Source: Streptomyces sp. CoH27 (GTDB taxonomy: Bacteria; Actinomycetota; Actinomycetes; Streptomycetales; Streptomycetaceae). From it: a DNA stretch of 39,407 bases. The notes under the pieces are model-generated. The model did not search any database. It was not told the DNA's origin and saw only the letters and a list, made by a program, of their open reading frames with translations. The translations under genes were made by a program, and so were the position numbers. This document shows positions 24,664 to 32,654 of this stretch, one piece after another (within the stretch, counting starts at the first letter, position 1; every line of letters starts with the position of its first letter). The stretch is from positions 1-39,407 of the forward strand of contig NZ_JAIQYY010000036.1 in NCBI RefSeq assembly GCF_020181035.1. Direction: 5' to 3'.

Positions 24664-24891
24664 GGATCGGTATCCAGTGACCGTTGCACGGGGTCGTCAG
24701 CCCATCCACGGGGATGGCAGCGGTGCCCGCCGTTGGCAGGTGCATCGGTATGGCTTCGGCGGACTCGCCACCATGCTCTCGCCCTTCGACCCGGATCTGG
24801 AATCGTGGACCTCGTGGACGAAGGCCCGAGGCGGTCGGGATGGCCGGCGGTTCCTGCTGGGACCCGATGGCGGCCGGATCTGCGCACCACG
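24664..24891. other. Unassigned stretch before the Tn3 relic
   Basis: No supported gene. Overlapping open frames on both strands have no recognisable content. It is most simply decayed transposon or flanking DNA. Confidence 0.3.
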
Positions 24892-25043
24892 ATGCCGGCC
24901 GGGCTCATGCGCGATCCCGGCGCAGTCGGCCTGGACTCGCTGCCGGCGGAGATCGCCAAACTGAATGGCGTACGCATGCCCAGGCCGGCCGAGAAGGATG
25001 TTCGCTGACTGTTGGGAGAAGGTGGTGGCCGCGTGGCGGCGTA
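24892..25043 (+). mobile_element. Tn3-family transposase fragment, frameshifted
   Basis: A plus-strand frame contains RDPGAVGLDSLPAEIAKLNGVR (24910-24975). The adjacent frame then continues with MFADCWEKVVAAWRR (24998-25042). Joined by one frameshift these resemble the Tn3 transposase stretch that typically reads GAIGLDSLL-EI-KL--VR-LGLP--LFAD-SEK-V--WR. Catalytic residues are absent. The fragment ends right at the stop of the VanS-like gene on the other strand, and marks a recombination border of the van-like locus. Confidence 0.5.
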
Positions 25044-26171
25044 TCAATTCCCCGGTCCGTCACCATCCGGTGTGCGGGCTGTCGCGGGCAGTTCCACGGT
25101 GATGCGGAGCCCGCCGGCAGGGCGGGGGATGAGGGTGAGGGTTCCATCGTGTGCGTGGGTGATGGTTTTGACGATGGCCAGGCCGAGGCCGAGGCCGGCG
25201 TGATCGGTGTGCAGGCGTTCGGTGCCGCGCTGGAACGGTTCGGTGAGTGTCGAGGCCAGCTGGGGGGTGACCTGCTCGCCGGTGTTCTCGACAGTGAGCA
25301 CCACGGTCTTGGGACGGACGCTGGTATGCACCCACACGCTGCCCCCTTCGGGCAGGTTGTGGACGATCGCGTTGTGCACGAGGTTCATGGTCAGCTGCAG
25401 CAGGAGCGCCGGTGATCCGAGTGTGGGGGTGATGTCGCCGCTGGTCTCGACAGTGACGCCGTGCTTCTCCGCGAGGGGGAGGAGTGTCTCGGTGGCTTCT
25501 TCCGCCATGAGGGACAGGTCGACGCGTTCTCGGGTGAAGGACCGCCGCTCGGCTCGGCCGAGCAGGAGCAGTGCCTCGGTGAGGTCGATCGCTCGGGTGT
25601 TGACGGCGTGGAGGCGGTCGATGACTTCGCCGGTGTCGCACGCCGGGTCGGTGCGGGCCACGTCGAGAAGCGCCTTCGAGATGGCCAGCGGGGTGCGCAG
25701 CTCGTGAGAGGCATTGGCTGCGAATCTCTGCTGCTCGGCAACGTGTGCTTCGAGCCGCGCGAGCATTGTGTCGAAGGCGTCGGCGAGTTCGCGGAACTCG
25801 TCCTTGCGGCCCGGTAGTTGGATCCGGTGGGAGAGCGATCCGCTCGTGGCCCTACGGGTGGCGTCCGTGATGCGGGTCAGTGGGGCGAGCATGCGGCTGG
25901 CGAGAAGCCACCCTCCTCCGAGGCCGAACACCAGCAGAAACGCCAGTACGGCGGCTGCTCTCGGAGCGAAAACGCGCAGGAGGTTGGACCGGACGGGGAA
26001 AACACCATGAGTGGTGCCGGTGGAGCCGGGGATGATGAGCGCGCGTTCGGGGACGTAACGCAGGAGGAACACCCACACCGCCGCGAGTAGCAGGGCGCCG
26101 GCAAGCATGAGGAATCCGGCGTAGCTCAGGGTGAGTTTGACGCGAACGCTCAGACCAGGGGCCCTATCCAC
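25044..26171 (-). CDS. VanS-like sensor histidine kinase
   Basis: 375 residues. Two membrane helices (about 12-37 and 71-92) enclose a short outer loop of roughly 33 residues. The HAMP domain lies about 93-145, the H box FAANASHELRTPLA has phospho-acceptor His156, and a HATPase domain carries LTMNLVHNAIVHN, VENTGE and LGLGLAIVKTI. The short loop, the SVRVKLTLSYAGFLMLAG opening and overall sequence strongly recall the VanS of streptomycete glycopeptide-resistance clusters, which detects vancomycin-type drugs or their lipid II complex. The GTG at 26171 overlaps the regulator stop (GTGGATAG) and is preceded by GGGAG. Specificity cannot be read directly. It is cotranscribed after the VanR-like gene. 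Confidence 0.75.
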   Translation of the reverse strand: MDRAPGLSVRVKLTLSYAGFLMLAGALLLAAVWVFLLRYVPERALIIPGSTGTTHGVFPVRSNLLRVFAPRAAAVLAFLLVFGLGGGWLLASRMLAPLTRITDATRRATSGSLSHRIQLPGRKDEFRELADAFDTMLARLEAHVAEQQRFAANASHELRTPLAISKALLDVARTDPACDTGEVIDRLHAVNTRAIDLTEALLLLGRAERRSFTRERVDLSLMAEEATETLLPLAEKHGVTVETSGDITPTLGSPALLLQLTMNLVHNAIVHNLPEGGSVWVHTSVRPKTVVLTVENTGEQVTPQLASTLTEPFQRGTERLHTDHAGLGLGLAIVKTITHAHDGTLTLIPRPAGGLRITVELPATARTPDGDGPGN

Positions 26172-26859
26172 GGGCTGCTCCCTCGCGTCCGGCCTGTGGC
26201 GGCGTGTCGATGCGGTAGCCGACGCCTGGCACCGTGCCGATGATCCAGGGTTCGCCGAGCCGTTTGCGCAGTGCCGAGACGGTGATCCGCACGGCGTTGG
26301 TGAACGGGTCGGCGTTCTCATCCCACGCCCGCTCCAGCAGCTCTTCGGCGCTGACGACACCGCCTTCGGCGGCGACGAGGACTTCGAGTACGGCGAACTG
26401 TTTCCTGGTCAGCGCGACGTAGCGGCCGTCCCGGTACACCTCTCTGCGGAACGGGTCCAGCCGCAGCCCCGCGATCTCTCGTACGGGGGGCCTGTTGTGG
26501 GCGCGTCTGCGGTCGAGTGCTCTGAGCCTGAGTACGAGTTCTTGGAGTTCGAAGGGTTTCGTGAGGTAGTCGTCGGCGCCGAGCCCGAACCCGGAAGCCT
26601 TGTCGTCGAGCCGGTCGGCCGCGGTGAGCATGAGGATCGGCATTCCGCTGCCAGAGCCGACGATGTGTTTGGCGATCTCGTCGCCGGACGGTCCGGGGAT
26701 GTCGCGGTCGAGGACGGCGATGTCGTAGGCGTTGATGCTCAGCAGTTCCAGAGCCGTGCCACCGTCACCTGCGATGTCGGCCGCGATCGCCTCCAGGCGT
26801 AGGCCGTCGCGGATGGCTTCCGCCAGATACGGTTCGTCCTCGACGATCAACACACGCAT
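26164..26859 (-). CDS. VanR-like OmpR-family response regulator
   Basis: 231 residues. Receiver domain with acidic pocket Glu7/Asp8, phospho-acceptor Asp51 (AVLDRDIPG) and the TKPF switch lysine. The winged-helix domain (about 125-222) has the VALTRKQFAVLEVL, NAVRITVSALRKRLG and TVPGVGYRI hallmarks. As I remember it, the whole sequence is close to VanR of Streptomyces van clusters. The ATG at 26859 is the natural family start. It forms an operon with the kinase and is divergent from the VanY-like relic, with an 87-bp shared regulatory gap that holds a direct repeat at 26885-26900. Confidence 0.8.
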   Translation of the reverse strand: MRVLIVEDEPYLAEAIRDGLRLEAIAADIAGDGGTALELLSINAYDIAVLDRDIPGPSGDEIAKHIVGSGSGMPILMLTAADRLDDKASGFGLGADDYLTKPFELQELVLRLRALDRRRAHNRPPVREIAGLRLDPFRREVYRDGRYVALTRKQFAVLEVLVAAEGGVVSAEELLERAWDENADPFTNAVRITVSALRKRLGEPWIIGTVPGVGYRIDTPPQAGREGAARG

Positions 26860-26884
26860 GCCACCAAGGCTACGAGTCGGCACA

Positions 26885-26900
26885 TATCGTCAACGTATCG
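26885..26900. promoter_or_regulatory. Candidate VanR-type binding site
   Basis: TATCG at 26885-26889 is repeated at 26896-26900, exactly 11 bp apart, so both halves face the same side of the helix as OmpR-type dimers require. It lies in the gap between the regulator and the VanY-like relic. The assignment is inference. Confidence 0.4.
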
Positions 26901-26946
26901 AAATCCGCAAACGTGCCGGCAACACGGCGCTGCCTTGACTGGCGGC

Positions 26947-27453
26947 ATGAAGCGAACCCCACCATCACCACGAGCAGGGAACCGCCGGATTCGGCGGCTC
27001 GTGGTGGTCGGCCTGATCGTCGTCACAGCAGTGATCACCGCAGCCCTCAGCTCCCAGGTGCCGAAGCCTTCGTCCGCCTCGGCCTCCTTGCTCTCCTCGG
27101 CCGCATTGCCCTCGACGTTCTCCTCGGCCGCATCACCACATGCGTCTCGCCGTGAGCACCGTGGTACGCCCGGCAAGGCTGACGGTGTCGTCCCCGACGG
27201 CGTGACGGTCTTCGACGATGCGCCGGAACACCGGAATCAGCTGCCACGCAAGGCGGACGCCACGTACGGGTCCGACGACGAGGCCGCCCGATGGGTGGCC
27301 ACCGCGGCGACTGCGCCAGCGTGGCTGTCCCGGCGCGGCGCCGAATACGGGCTGTGCCAGATCGACAAGGACGAACTGCGCCCCCGAGCGACCGATCGTC
27401 GCCGTCCGCGTATGTATGCCGACCCCGCACAGGACCCGAGGACGCAGCAGTGA
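26947..27453 (+). pseudogene. VanY-like D,D-carboxypeptidase with catalytic core deleted
   Basis: A 168-codon open frame. It keeps the N-terminal membrane anchor (IRRLVVVGLIVVTAVITAAL), then DGVVPDGVTVFDD, YGSDDEAARWVATA, AWLSRRGAEYGLCQI and the ending PRMYADPAQDP, all landmarks of streptomycete VanY-type M15 peptidases. Between landmarks the parts with the zinc ligands are missing: the SGWRS stretch, the HVSGDAVD-type His/Asp motif and the EPWHYE-type Glu/His motif. The deletions are in frame, so a protein could still be made, but it cannot be a peptidase. In intact loci VanY trims the terminal D-Ala from wall precursors. The stop overlaps or abuts the next gene's start. Confidence 0.7.
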
Positions 27454-27476
27454 CCGGCAGTGAACGAGGACGGACG

Positions 27477-28550
27477 ATGACGCAGGTGGACAGGGCGGAG
27501 ACCGGGCAGGAAGGCGCCGGCCGCCGCGACACCGGCTTCACTGCCCGGCGCGCGCGCATCCGCCGGGCAGTCCGCATCGCCACCCGGCCGGGGCCCTGGA
27601 AGCGCGGCCCGGTTCTTGCGGCGCTGGCGCTGCTGCTCGGCCTGCTCATGCTGCTGCACGCGCAGATCACGGACCGCGGGGGCCTCGGCAGCCTGGTGGA
27701 GACCTTCCTGCCGTGGTTCGGGCTGTTCATTCCGGTGCTGCTGGCCGGGGCGCTATGGCGCCGCTCCGCCTCCGCGGTGGTCGCGCTCTTGCTGCCGGTC
27801 ATGGTGTGGCTGAGCCTCTTCGGCGGGCTGCTCAGCGACAAGTCCCACCCTCGCAGCGACCTCACCGTGGCCAGCCACAACGTCGACGCCGACAACCCCG
27901 ACCCGGCCGGCACCGCACGTGACCTGGCCGCCTCCGGTGCGGACGTACTGGCCTTGGAGGAGATCACCCTGCAGGCGAAGCCGCTGTACGAGAAGGGTCT
28001 GGCGAAGGAGTATCCGTACCACACGGTGCTGGGAACGGTCGGGCTGTGGAGCAAGCTGCCGCTGTCGGACACCCAGCCGATCGACATCATGGACTACGGA
28101 CCGCTGGCGGACACCAAGCCGGGCGACAAAAAGATGGCCGCGAACCGGGCGCTGCGCACCACGGTGGCCACGGACCACGGGCCGCTGAGGATGTATGTGG
28201 CCCACCTGGGGTCTGTACGGGTGAATCCCTGGGCGGGCTTTTGGACGGCCTCGCGGGACATAGGCGTGCAGGCGCTCGGCAAGGCCATCGCCGCCGACCC
28301 GAGTAAGCGGACGGTGCTGCTCGGCGACCTGAACGGCACCATGGACGACCGCGCGTTCAACGGCATCACCTCACAGATGCGCTCGGCCCAGGACGCGGCC
28401 GGGAACGGCTTCGGCTTCACCTGGCCGGCACATTTCCCGGTGGTGCGGATCGACCAGATCCTGGTCCACGGCGTGGAGCCGACCAGCTCATGGGTGCTGC
28501 CGGCCACCGGCAGCGACCACCTGCCGGTCGCGGCGGGAATCAGCTGGTGA
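27477..28550 (+). CDS. VanJ-like membrane endonuclease/exonuclease/phosphatase-fold protein
   Basis: 357 residues. A basic N-terminus, three membrane helices (about 42-110) and an extracytoplasmic EEP (exo-endo-phos) domain. The domain has the expected residues: SHNVDADN, catalytic Glu in LALEEIT, VAHLGS, the GDLNGTMDD Asp/Asn pair and the final GSDHLPV. This architecture is that of VanJ, the membrane protein shown in S. coelicolor to give teicoplanin resistance, probably by acting on a lipid-linked wall precursor. ATG at 27477 has GAGGACGG before it; a GTG at 27450 overlapping the VanY stop (GTGA) is the alternative and would couple the two. Expression under the VanR-like regulator is likely but inferred. 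Confidence 0.75.
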   Translation: MTQVDRAETGQEGAGRRDTGFTARRARIRRAVRIATRPGPWKRGPVLAALALLLGLLMLLHAQITDRGGLGSLVETFLPWFGLFIPVLLAGALWRRSASAVVALLLPVMVWLSLFGGLLSDKSHPRSDLTVASHNVDADNPDPAGTARDLAASGADVLALEEITLQAKPLYEKGLAKEYPYHTVLGTVGLWSKLPLSDTQPIDIMDYGPLADTKPGDKKMAANRALRTTVATDHGPLRMYVAHLGSVRVNPWAGFWTASRDIGVQALGKAIAADPSKRTVLLGDLNGTMDDRAFNGITSQMRSAQDAAGNGFGFTWPAHFPVVRIDQILVHGVEPTSSWVLPATGSDHLPVAAGISW

Positions 28551-28805
28551 CACCGCGCAAAGGCTGGCGCTCCACCTGCCGCAGACCGCACTTGCCCTCG
28601 TCAGCACGCTGATGATGTGGCATGGCTGTCGCGTCGCTTATTGATCTTGGTGGTGGTCTGCTGTTGAGGCAGGAGGCGGTGGCCTCACCGGGCAGCGGCC
28701 TTGCGTGCAGTGCGCCGGGTCGCGTGGCCGTGGGGTTGCCGGCCCGTGCCGGGGGTGGAAGGCGGGTCTGGGTCAGGTGTCGCAGGAGCGGCGAGACGAT
28801 CGGAA
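28551..28805. other. Convergent intergenic region
   Basis: About 255 bp between the convergent VanJ-like and PNPOx-like stops. No clear perfect hairpin was spotted. Nothing else recognised. Confidence 0.35.
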
Positions 28806-29477
28806 TCAGTGGCGGAGGCGCAAGCGGTGTCGCCATGAGGTGCGGCCGGTGTCGGCATCTCCCGCGTCGGGGGCCTGGTGAGAAGGGGAGGACTCCGTGA
28901 AGTAGGCGCTGTCCTTGGGACGGTTGCGGTCCGTGGTCGGGCGGGGGCGCGGGGCCGGCTCCAGGTGGGGGATGTGCTTGGAGCAGTGGACGTATGCTTC
29001 CTCGACGGTGAGGTGGACCCACAGGTGGGGCTGGCGCCCGGGCGCGGTGTCGGTCGGCAGATGCGGGTACCACGCGCGGAGGTCGCGGTCGGTGTACAGC
29101 TTCACCGTGCCATTGACGTGCAGCCCTATGTGATCATGAGTGAAGTCCATGAACAGCATGCCGAGGTGGGGGTTCTCGGTCATGTTGCCCGCACTGGCCA
29201 GGACACCGTTGCCCCGGTATTCGGGGTAGGTCAGAGTGCGGTCGTCGAGGGCGACGCAGAATCCTGGCGGCCCGGAGCGGAAGCTGCTGTCGCAGGCTCC
29301 TCGGGAGTCGGCGGTCGACAGGAACATCATGGTCTGCCGGGCTATGAACTCCCGCATGGCGGGCGTCAGGTAGGGATGTACCTGGCGGTCGTAGAAGTCG
29401 GCCGCTCGGTCAGTGGTGCCGAGCTGCTGCTGCAGCAGTCGTTCACCGAAGGAGCCGGTCGTCTCGGGGCTGTTCAC
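28806..29477 (-). CDS. PNPOx-like flavin-binding protein
   Basis: A 223-residue split-barrel flavoprotein of the pyridoxamine-phosphate-oxidase superfamily. After helical N-terminal residues, TPAMREFIARQTMMFLSTAD-type strands lead to GPPGFCVALDDRTLTYPEYRGN, GNMTENPHLGMLFMDF and GLHVNGTVKLY, a layout common in FMN- or F420-binding proteins that reduce small substrates. The last 45 residues are Pro/Arg-rich and look unstructured. Its GTG overlaps the stop of the flavohaemoglobin-like gene (GTGA), so they are coupled. This pairing suggests a redox partnership, perhaps in nitric-oxide or electrophile defence; the substrate is unknown. Confidence 0.85.
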   Translation of the reverse strand: MNSPETTGSFGERLLQQQLGTTDRAADFYDRQVHPYLTPAMREFIARQTMMFLSTADSRGACDSSFRSGPPGFCVALDDRTLTYPEYRGNGVLASAGNMTENPHLGMLFMDFTHDHIGLHVNGTVKLYTDRDLRAWYPHLPTDTAPGRQPHLWVHLTVEEAYVHCSKHIPHLEPAPRPRPTTDRNRPKDSAYFTESSPSHQAPDAGDADTGRTSWRHRLRLRH

Positions 29478-30790
29478 AGCTGGTCGGTCTCCTCTTCGGA
29501 CGGGGGCGGCCCCAGAGGGGCGGTCAGGACGGGGACGTCCCAGGGGTCGTAGTGGATGTGATGAGGCGGGACACCGTGACGTCGCAGGGCCTGCACGGCT
29601 TCGCCGAGCATCTGTGGTGGGCCGCACAGGTACGCCTCGTGCCGGTAAAAGGGGCCGAATTCCGCCAGTACCTCGGGCAGCGTGCCCTCCAGTCCCGCGA
29701 TGCGCTCGTGGGAGACCGCGGCCCGGACGCGGAGCCAGTGGTAGCGCTGGGACATGCGCAGCATGTCATCGAGCCCGTACAGTTCGTCCGCCGTTCTGGC
29801 GCCGATGAACAGACTGACCTCCCGCGCGTCGCCGATGCCGTTCCGGGCCGCCTGCTCGATCAGGGCGCGTATCGGAGCCAGGCCGGTGCCGCCGGCGACG
29901 AAGAGCAGGTCCCGTCCGGCGGTCGGACGCAGCACCATATCGCCTTCCGGCGGGCCCAGCCGGACGGGGTCTCCCGGACGGGCGTGGTGGACCAGCGCGT
30001 TGCTGACCGTGCCTCCGGGCACCGCACGGACGTGGAAGGTCAGCTGCGAGTTGGGCCGTGGGGCGTGCGCGGGGGAGTAATGCCGCCACAGCCTCGGCGC
30101 CCGGGGCGTCTCGACGCTCACGTACTGGCCCGCCACGAAGGGGTACGGCAGTTGTGGCTGGACGGTGAGCTCAGCGATTCCGTGTCCGCGGTGCACGTGC
30201 TTGACGATGTGCGCGTTCCACACGGCCGGCCGGTGACGCGCATCCTCCTCGGCGGCGCGGACCGTCACGTCCGCGGCAGCCGTGTAGGCACGCTGCCAAG
30301 CCGCCGCCAACTCCGCGCTCCAGGCCGGGCCCGCGTAGTGGGAGAGGGCTTGCAGCAGGCACTCGCCGACGGCCCGGTAATGAGCGCTTTGCGTGCCGAA
30401 CTTACGGTGGTCACGCCCCAGACGGGAGCAGAACGCGATGAGGTTACCGGGGTCGTCGACCAGTTCTACGATGCGCAGCAGAGCGTGGACCAGACGTTCC
30501 CGCTGGACGTCGAGTTCGGCCGGGAACAAGTTCCTGATCTGTGGATAACGCGCGAAGAGGATGTCGTAGAAGTACCCGGCCGGCTCGGCGACGTGAGGTG
30601 CGACAATCGCCAGGCTGGCTCGCACCAGCGCGACGTCCTCAGCACTGACAGGGGGCTGGGCGGGTGCGGCGTGATGGGCCACCGGGGCGGGGACCGGGCC
30701 GGCTGGGGCGGCCCTGTGCGATCCGTCCGCCAGCCCCTGCGGCGTGTCCGGGTCCCGGGTGTGCTGCATGGACCGGAATCTGCCCGTCAC
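29474..30790 (-). CDS. Flavohaemoglobin-like protein (globin + FAD/NAD reductase)
   Basis: 438 residues from GTG 30790. A Pro/Ala-rich leader (to about 47) precedes a globin domain (about 50-185) with distal Tyr in YFYDILF and proximal His in LGRDHRKFG. The ferredoxin-reductase-like FAD domain has LWRHYSPAHAP (RxYS) and the NAD domain GGTGLAPIRALIE and YLCGPP. These are the parts of NO dioxygenases (Hmp type), which turn nitric oxide into nitrate. The long leader is not standard. The GTG overlaps the stop of the upstream STAS relic as GTGA, supporting this start; an ATG at 30769 is the alternative. The PNPOx-like gene is coupled downstream. Confidence 0.88.
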   Translation of the reverse strand: MTGRFRSMQHTRDPDTPQGLADGSHRAAPAGPVPAPVAHHAAPAQPPVSAEDVALVRASLAIVAPHVAEPAGYFYDILFARYPQIRNLFPAELDVQRERLVHALLRIVELVDDPGNLIAFCSRLGRDHRKFGTQSAHYRAVGECLLQALSHYAGPAWSAELAAAWQRAYTAAADVTVRAAEEDARHRPAVWNAHIVKHVHRGHGIAELTVQPQLPYPFVAGQYVSVETPRAPRLWRHYSPAHAPRPNSQLTFHVRAVPGGTVSNALVHHARPGDPVRLGPPEGDMVLRPTAGRDLLFVAGGTGLAPIRALIEQAARNGIGDAREVSLFIGARTADELYGLDDMLRMSQRYHWLRVRAAVSHERIAGLEGTLPEVLAEFGPFYRHEAYLCGPPQMLGEAVQALRRHGVPPHHIHYDPWDVPVLTAPLGPPPSEEETDQL

Positions 30791-30993
30791 CGTTGATCCC
30801 AGGCGTGTTCCGTCGCCGACGCCACACTGGCCTGAAGGCAGAGCCTCTCCTCCATCTCCGCGATGCGCGCAAGGTGTGCCGGCTGAGTCCGCATCACTGC
30901 GAGACGGAATCGTCCACCCACGCCGCTCGCTCGTTTCTGCGCGGAGAGGACGACACCCAGCCTGGACGAGTTACGGAACTCGCTCGGGACCAT
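30787..30993 (-). pseudogene. STAS anti-anti-sigma factor, truncated
   Basis: Residues reading SEFRNSSRLGVVLSAQKRA, then a GGRFRLAV strand and an ARIAEMEERLCLQASVASA tail match the second half of STAS anti-sigma-factor antagonists. The phospho-site region, normally NSSGLGVL, has Arg for Gly. The first half (strand-rich N-terminus and start) is missing; the sequence upstream of 30993 has no STAS content. The stop overlaps the flavohaemoglobin-like start, so this was once the first gene of that operon and may have linked it to a stress sigma factor. Confidence 0.6.
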
Positions 30994-31312
30994 CCCCGGC
31001 GCCGGGCGACGCCGAGCAGACCCGGTCCGGGCCGTGGATGTCTGCCGCAGGGGATGGCTCCCGGCACGGACTTCACCACGGTGCGGCCTGGGTGCGACAT
31101 GCGTCATACCAGTGCGCTGGCGAGCACTGTACATGGAACCCACGTACCTTTCTCTCACCACGTCGGCGCGCTCGGCAGGAGCAGGGCGACGTCGTCGGGC
31201 GCTGGGCCGAAGCTGCCGAGAGCCCCCGCGCGTGTGCGAAGAGGTCCTGTGCCGACAGCCCGGCTGCCTGGACGGGTGACCGCCGGGCGCCCGTCACCCT
31301 AGCGTTCGAGGG
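30994..31312. other. Scar between STAS and recombinase relics
   Basis: About 320 bp with no recognisable gene. The recombinase frame remains open here but no longer looks like a recombinase. This is probably the recombination joint that cut off both the STAS 5' end and the recombinase catalytic domain. Confidence 0.4.
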
Positions 31313-31925
31313 TGTCGACATGTCACGCAGCCGCTTCAGACTCCCGAGGAGCTGCTCCAGCACCGCCTCGTCCACCGGACGCGGCAGCCGTCGCGGCTGC
31401 TTGACCGTCACCGTGCGGCGCGTCGGCTGCTGAGGGCTCGCGCGGCCCACGAACGGCTGGTGCCGGTCCGGCACCTGAGCGAGTGCCCGGTCAAGACGCT
31501 TCTGCATCGGCGAGTCGCCGTCGTACTCCTCGGCGGCCACCATCCAGTCGTAGAAGTTGGAAACAACGGCCAGGATTCGGTTCACCGTCGCCGGCGCCGG
31601 CAGGCTGCCCGGCGCCTCCGGGCCGCCGATCACGACCGTCAGGACCGGCTGCTGGGCGGGTCGACGCGACGGTGCTCGCCTGAGGAACGCCAGCAGGCGC
31701 AAGGCGTCGGGGCCGCGGAGCTCCCGCCAGGTCATCCCCTCGGCAGCGAGAAAAGGTGAACCGGCGCCGCAGGTCGTAGTCGTACGCGCAGATCGTGTGC
31801 GACGAGGGAGCGCGGTCGACCAGGTGATCGAGGAACCGGCAGGGAGCCGCGACCGGCGGGTCGTCTCCGTCGATCAAACGCACGCGCCGCACCACCCCGC
31901 CATCGCGTTCCTCGACCACCCGCAC
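31313..31925 (-). pseudogene. Tyrosine recombinase/integrase, N-terminal half, frameshifted
   Basis: From a GTG at 31925 the frame reads VRVVEERDGGVVRRVRLIDG, a segment ending in HTICAYDYDLRRRFTF, then shifts frame near 31750 and continues MTWRELRGPDALRLLAFLRR, a linker, NRILAVVSNFYDWMV, RHQPFVGRA and ending VDEAVLEQLLGSLKRLRDM. This is the SAM-like core-binding domain and the linker of a common actinobacterial phage-type integrase. The catalytic Arg/His/Tyr domain that should follow RLRD is absent. So the gene is dead by frameshift and 3' deletion. Confidence 0.7.
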
Positions 31926-31943
31926 AACGGCTCCGCGAGCACG

Positions 31944-32288
31944 GACTGGGACGGCCGGACGACACCGTTCCACGGCACCACCTCCTGCGGAAATCACGCG
32001 ACCTTGACGGTGCTTGCGGCGGGTTCCACCGGATCCAACCCGGGCACGCCCATCCCGAGCCCGACGGCCTCCGCGACCCCGGCCCCCTCCGCCTCGCCGT
32101 CCACCTCGGCCGAGGCCCCGTCCGTGACCTCGGGCACGACCTCCGGCACGTCCGGGGCGAGCTCGCAGCCGGCCAAGAACGGAAGCAGCGGGACGTCCAC
32201 GATCGCCGCGGCGGCCGGCGCCTTCCTCCTGGCCGGAGCCGGGGCACTGGGCGTCGTGGCCCTGCGCCGCCACCGCACGCGGGCCTGA
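31944..32288 (+). pseudogene. Surface/secreted protein, C-terminal remnant
   Basis: A plus-strand frame with no start of its own encodes a short domain end (DWDGRTTPFHGTTSCG), a long Pro/Ser/Thr/Ala-rich spacer and then an anchor: SSGTSTIAAAAGAFLLAGAGALGVVALRR ending RRHRTRA. A hydrophobic helix plus positive tail is the layout of wall-sorted or membrane-anchored streptomycete surface proteins, although no clear LPXTG/LAXTG motif is visible (the equivalent place reads PAKNGSS). The 5' part is missing, and the recombinase relic starts head-to-head within 20 bp, suggesting the element inserted into or deleted this gene. Confidence 0.5.
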
Positions 32289-32387
32289 CCCCGGAAGCAG
32301 CGCAGGCACCACCCGTCCAGCCAGGACGGGAGGGCTTCTGCTCGGCCGGCCGCCTGAACGGCTCAGCGAGGACGGTCGGTGATTGTC

Positions 32388-32654
32388 ATGCCGACCGAAT
32401 CGGACAGCCGACGGCCACCCGGGGTGGGCCGGTTCAGCATCGCCACATCCGACAGGAAGCTGCACGAGAGCGGCCGGTACCGCGACACAGCCATGTCGGT
32501 GGTGTTCGGCGGTCCGATCCCGTGCATCGCGGTCGCCGTCAACATCACACACCTACGGGTCGACCGGTTCGAGGGAGCAAAGCGCCTCGGCCCCGTCGAC
32601 GCTGCGGCCATGGCCCGGGTCGACCAGGCCCTGCGCGCCGTTCAAGACCTCTAG
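32388..32654 (+). CDS. Hypothetical small protein, weak MazF/PemK-like C-terminus
   Basis: An 88-residue frame from ATG 32388. The second half (CIAVAVNITHLRVDRFEGAK then RLGPVDAAAMARVDQALRAVQDL) recalls the last strand and helix of MazF/PemK toxins, whose tail reads R-RLG-L-AAMARVD-AL---L-L. The first half lacks the toxin's RGEVWW-like start and PVVV strand, so this is either a divergent protein, a truncated toxin or an unrelated one. No antitoxin-like gene is adjacent. Its stop overlaps the convergent membrane-protein gene stop by 4 bp. Confidence 0.4.
   Translation: MPTESDSRRPPGVGRFSIATSDRKLHESGRYRDTAMSVVFGGPIPCIAVAVNITHLRVDRFEGAKRLGPVDAAAMARVDQALRAVQDL

Noticed and set aside
29552..30796. 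414-codon plus-strand frame
   Set aside because: Antisense to the flavohaemoglobin-like gene.
31994..32552. Minus-strand frames across the surface-protein remnant
   Set aside because: They only mirror the Pro/Ser/Thr-rich spacer; the plus strand ends in a clear anchor helix and basic tail.
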